Source of the DNA: Pseudomonadota bacterium
GTDB lineage: Bacteria; Pseudomonadota; Alphaproteobacteria; Rs-D84
Length of the DNA: 6,192 bases
Reading direction: 5' to 3'
Assembly (NCBI GenBank): GCA_009781955.1
Contig: WQUT01000022.1
Span: 1 to 6,192 of the forward strand
This document shows positions 5,597 through 6,192 of the stretch, piece by piece (the first letter of the stretch is position 1; the number at the start of each line of letters is the position of its first letter). The position numbers and the translations under genes are program-made. The notes under the pieces were generated by a model. It searched no databases, had not been told where the DNA came from, and saw only the letters and a list, made by a program, of their open reading frames with translations.

Positions 5597-5632
5597 CGAA
5601 AATCTAAGGGCAGCAAGCTGCCAAGATTTTCG
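5597..5632. repeat. Hairpin upstream of the DUF559 gene
   Basis: CGAAAATCT (5597-5605) pairs with AGATTTTCG (5624-5632), and GGCAGC (5609-5614) pairs with GCTGCC (5617-5622) around an AA turn. It lies at the 5' end of the leftward endonuclease gene and overlaps the right inner inverted repeat, so it would sit in the leader of a transcript entering from mraZ. Confidence 0.85.
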
Positions 5633-5634
5633 CT

Positions 5635-5709
5635 TACGCGTATCCTCGTAGTTGTTCGGACTTCGTGTTTGCAAACCGGCACAACACTCGTTCTCGCATA
5701 CTCGGATTC
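5635..5709. repeat. Dispersed repeat, copy 2 (75 bp)
   Basis: This is homologous to 2145-2207: both start TACRCGTATCCTCGTA and end CATACTCGGATTC, with a variable centre that is 12 bp longer here. It lies between the hairpin upstream of the endonuclease gene and the right outer palindrome (5711-5727). In copy 1 the same repeat also precedes a 17-bp palindrome. Confidence 0.8.
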
Positions 5710-5737
5710 GGCCCTTCTGAGAAGGGCAACTTATCAC

Positions 5738-6187
5738 TCAGTGCCCTACAATCAAATTCGGGCGGGCAGAGCGCAGGTTGGAAAGGGATTTTTCCTGGGC
5801 GCGCCGAAACGCGTTCGGTTCCCAGATTTGAAAACTGTTTCCGCGGCCGATAAAGACGGCCGTGTCCCGTATGCCGGCATGCCGCAATAAATCGGCCGGA
5901 ATGACAATGCGTCCCGTAACGTCAAACTGCAACGGCCGCGCGTCCGCGAACAGCATCGCCGACAAATCGTCCAGGTCCGCATCGTACACGCCCATTTGGT
6001 CGGTTGCCGCCGCCATTTTGTCCATGCGCGACATGCTTAACCCCTCTATGCATGGCGCGGTAAATGAACGATAAAGCACAACGCCGGAAAATTGTTCGGA
6101 AGAAAGCGACGAACGGAACGGGGCCGGAACAGAAATTCGGCCTTTGGTATCCAGGCGATTTTCGTAAGTGGAAAGAAATAATGGCAT
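5738..6187 (-). CDS. mraZ: Transcriptional regulator MraZ
   Basis: MraZ is a DNA-binding protein that usually represses the promoter of its own division/cell-wall (dcw) cluster. At 149 residues it has the family's normal length and two AbrB-like SpoVT/MraZ domains. Each carries the D-x-x-G-R-x-x-x-P signature: LDTKGRISVP (12-21) and FDVTGRIVIP (88-97). The N-terminus MPLFLSTYENRLD is typical, with ATG at 6187-6185. Only AGAAA of the upstream region is inside the window, so its promoter and MraZ boxes are not visible. The expected downstream neighbour rsmH (mraW) is missing. Instead, the stop codon TGA (5740-5738) forms the edge of the DUF559 cassette. Confidence 0.95.
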   Translation of the reverse strand: MPLFLSTYENRLDTKGRISVPAPFRSSLSSEQFSGVVLYRSFTAPCIEGLSMSRMDKMAAATDQMGVYDADLDDLSAMLFADARPLQFDVTGRIVIPADLLRHAGIRDTAVFIGRGNSFQIWEPNAFRRAQEKSLSNLRSARPNLIVGH

Positions 6188-6192
6188 TTTCT

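Larger units (their letters stand above)
5121..5740. mobile_element. Candidate mobile cassette: DUF559 endonuclease gene inside nested inverted repeats
   Basis: The outer inverted repeats are 5121-5153 and about 5707-5740. Each contains the 17-bp palindrome GCCCTTCTNAGAAGGGC (5133-5149, 5711-5727) and is flanked outside by TGAGTGMTAA. The inner inverted repeats, 5179-5202 and 5588-5611, match at 22 of 24 positions and tightly bracket the endonuclease gene. A hairpin sits at each side: 5149-5194 (10-bp plus 5-bp stem) and 5597-5632 (9-bp plus 6-bp stem). A dispersed repeat copy lies at 5635-5709. The cassette is AT-rich inside and its right end coincides with the mraZ TGA stop. No transposase or clear target-site duplication is visible, so calling it mobile is an inference from structure, composition and the related gene-free block at 1957-2255. 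Confidence 0.6.

Noticed and set aside
5665..5890. Forward open frames of 62 and 73 codons
   Set aside because: They overlap the right end of the cassette and lie antisense to mraZ, with no recognisable protein features.

Overview
The window looks like Gram-negative chromosome, probably from an alphaproteobacterium. It carries lipid A and fatty-acid genes (lpxD, fabZ), the C-terminal end of a likely outer-membrane beta-barrel protein, two Sec-exported cysteine-containing proteins and mraZ. Core genes are GC-rich, with many gcg/ggc codons, while one inserted gene (5183-5584) is clearly AT-rich. No rRNA or tRNA gene was recognised, so the taxonomic call is an inference from gene content and style.

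Layout: 1-157 is the end of a beta-barrel protein. Next comes a large inverted array of 7-bp repeats (155-326), a promoter that nearly touches the start codon, and lpxD (376-1422). A second, smaller inverted heptad array (1420-1496) separates lpxD from fabZ (1518-1958). The usual next gene, lpxA, is absent. In its place is a 363-bp gene-free stretch (1959-2321) made largely of palindromes and a repeat that recurs at 5635-5709. Then come two co-directional secreted-protein genes (2322-4271 and 4289-5068) ending in a good Rho-independent terminator (5083-5109). A 620-bp cassette (5121-5740) follows. It holds a reverse-strand DUF559/PD-(D/E)XK endonuclease gene between two nested sets of inverted repeats. 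Its right edge coincides with the stop codon of mraZ (5738-6187, reverse strand).

How it fits together: lpxD and fabZ act in lipid A assembly and fatty-acid elongation, and the upstream barrel fragment fits a bamA-lpxD-fabZ envelope block. MraZ normally opens the division/cell-wall (dcw) cluster, but its usual neighbour rsmH (mraW) is not downstream here. The two secreted proteins share a layout: signal peptide ending AHA, helical or coiled-coil stretch, Ala/Gly-rich linker and cysteine-bearing regions. They probably form one operon, and I do not recognise either family.

The most interesting signal is in the repeats. Four separate repeat elements each begin inside the stop codon of the adjacent gene. 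The DUF559 cassette and the gene-free palindromic block at 1957-2255 share a similar architecture plus one homologous repeat, which suggests an endonuclease-bearing mobile element and an empty relative of it.
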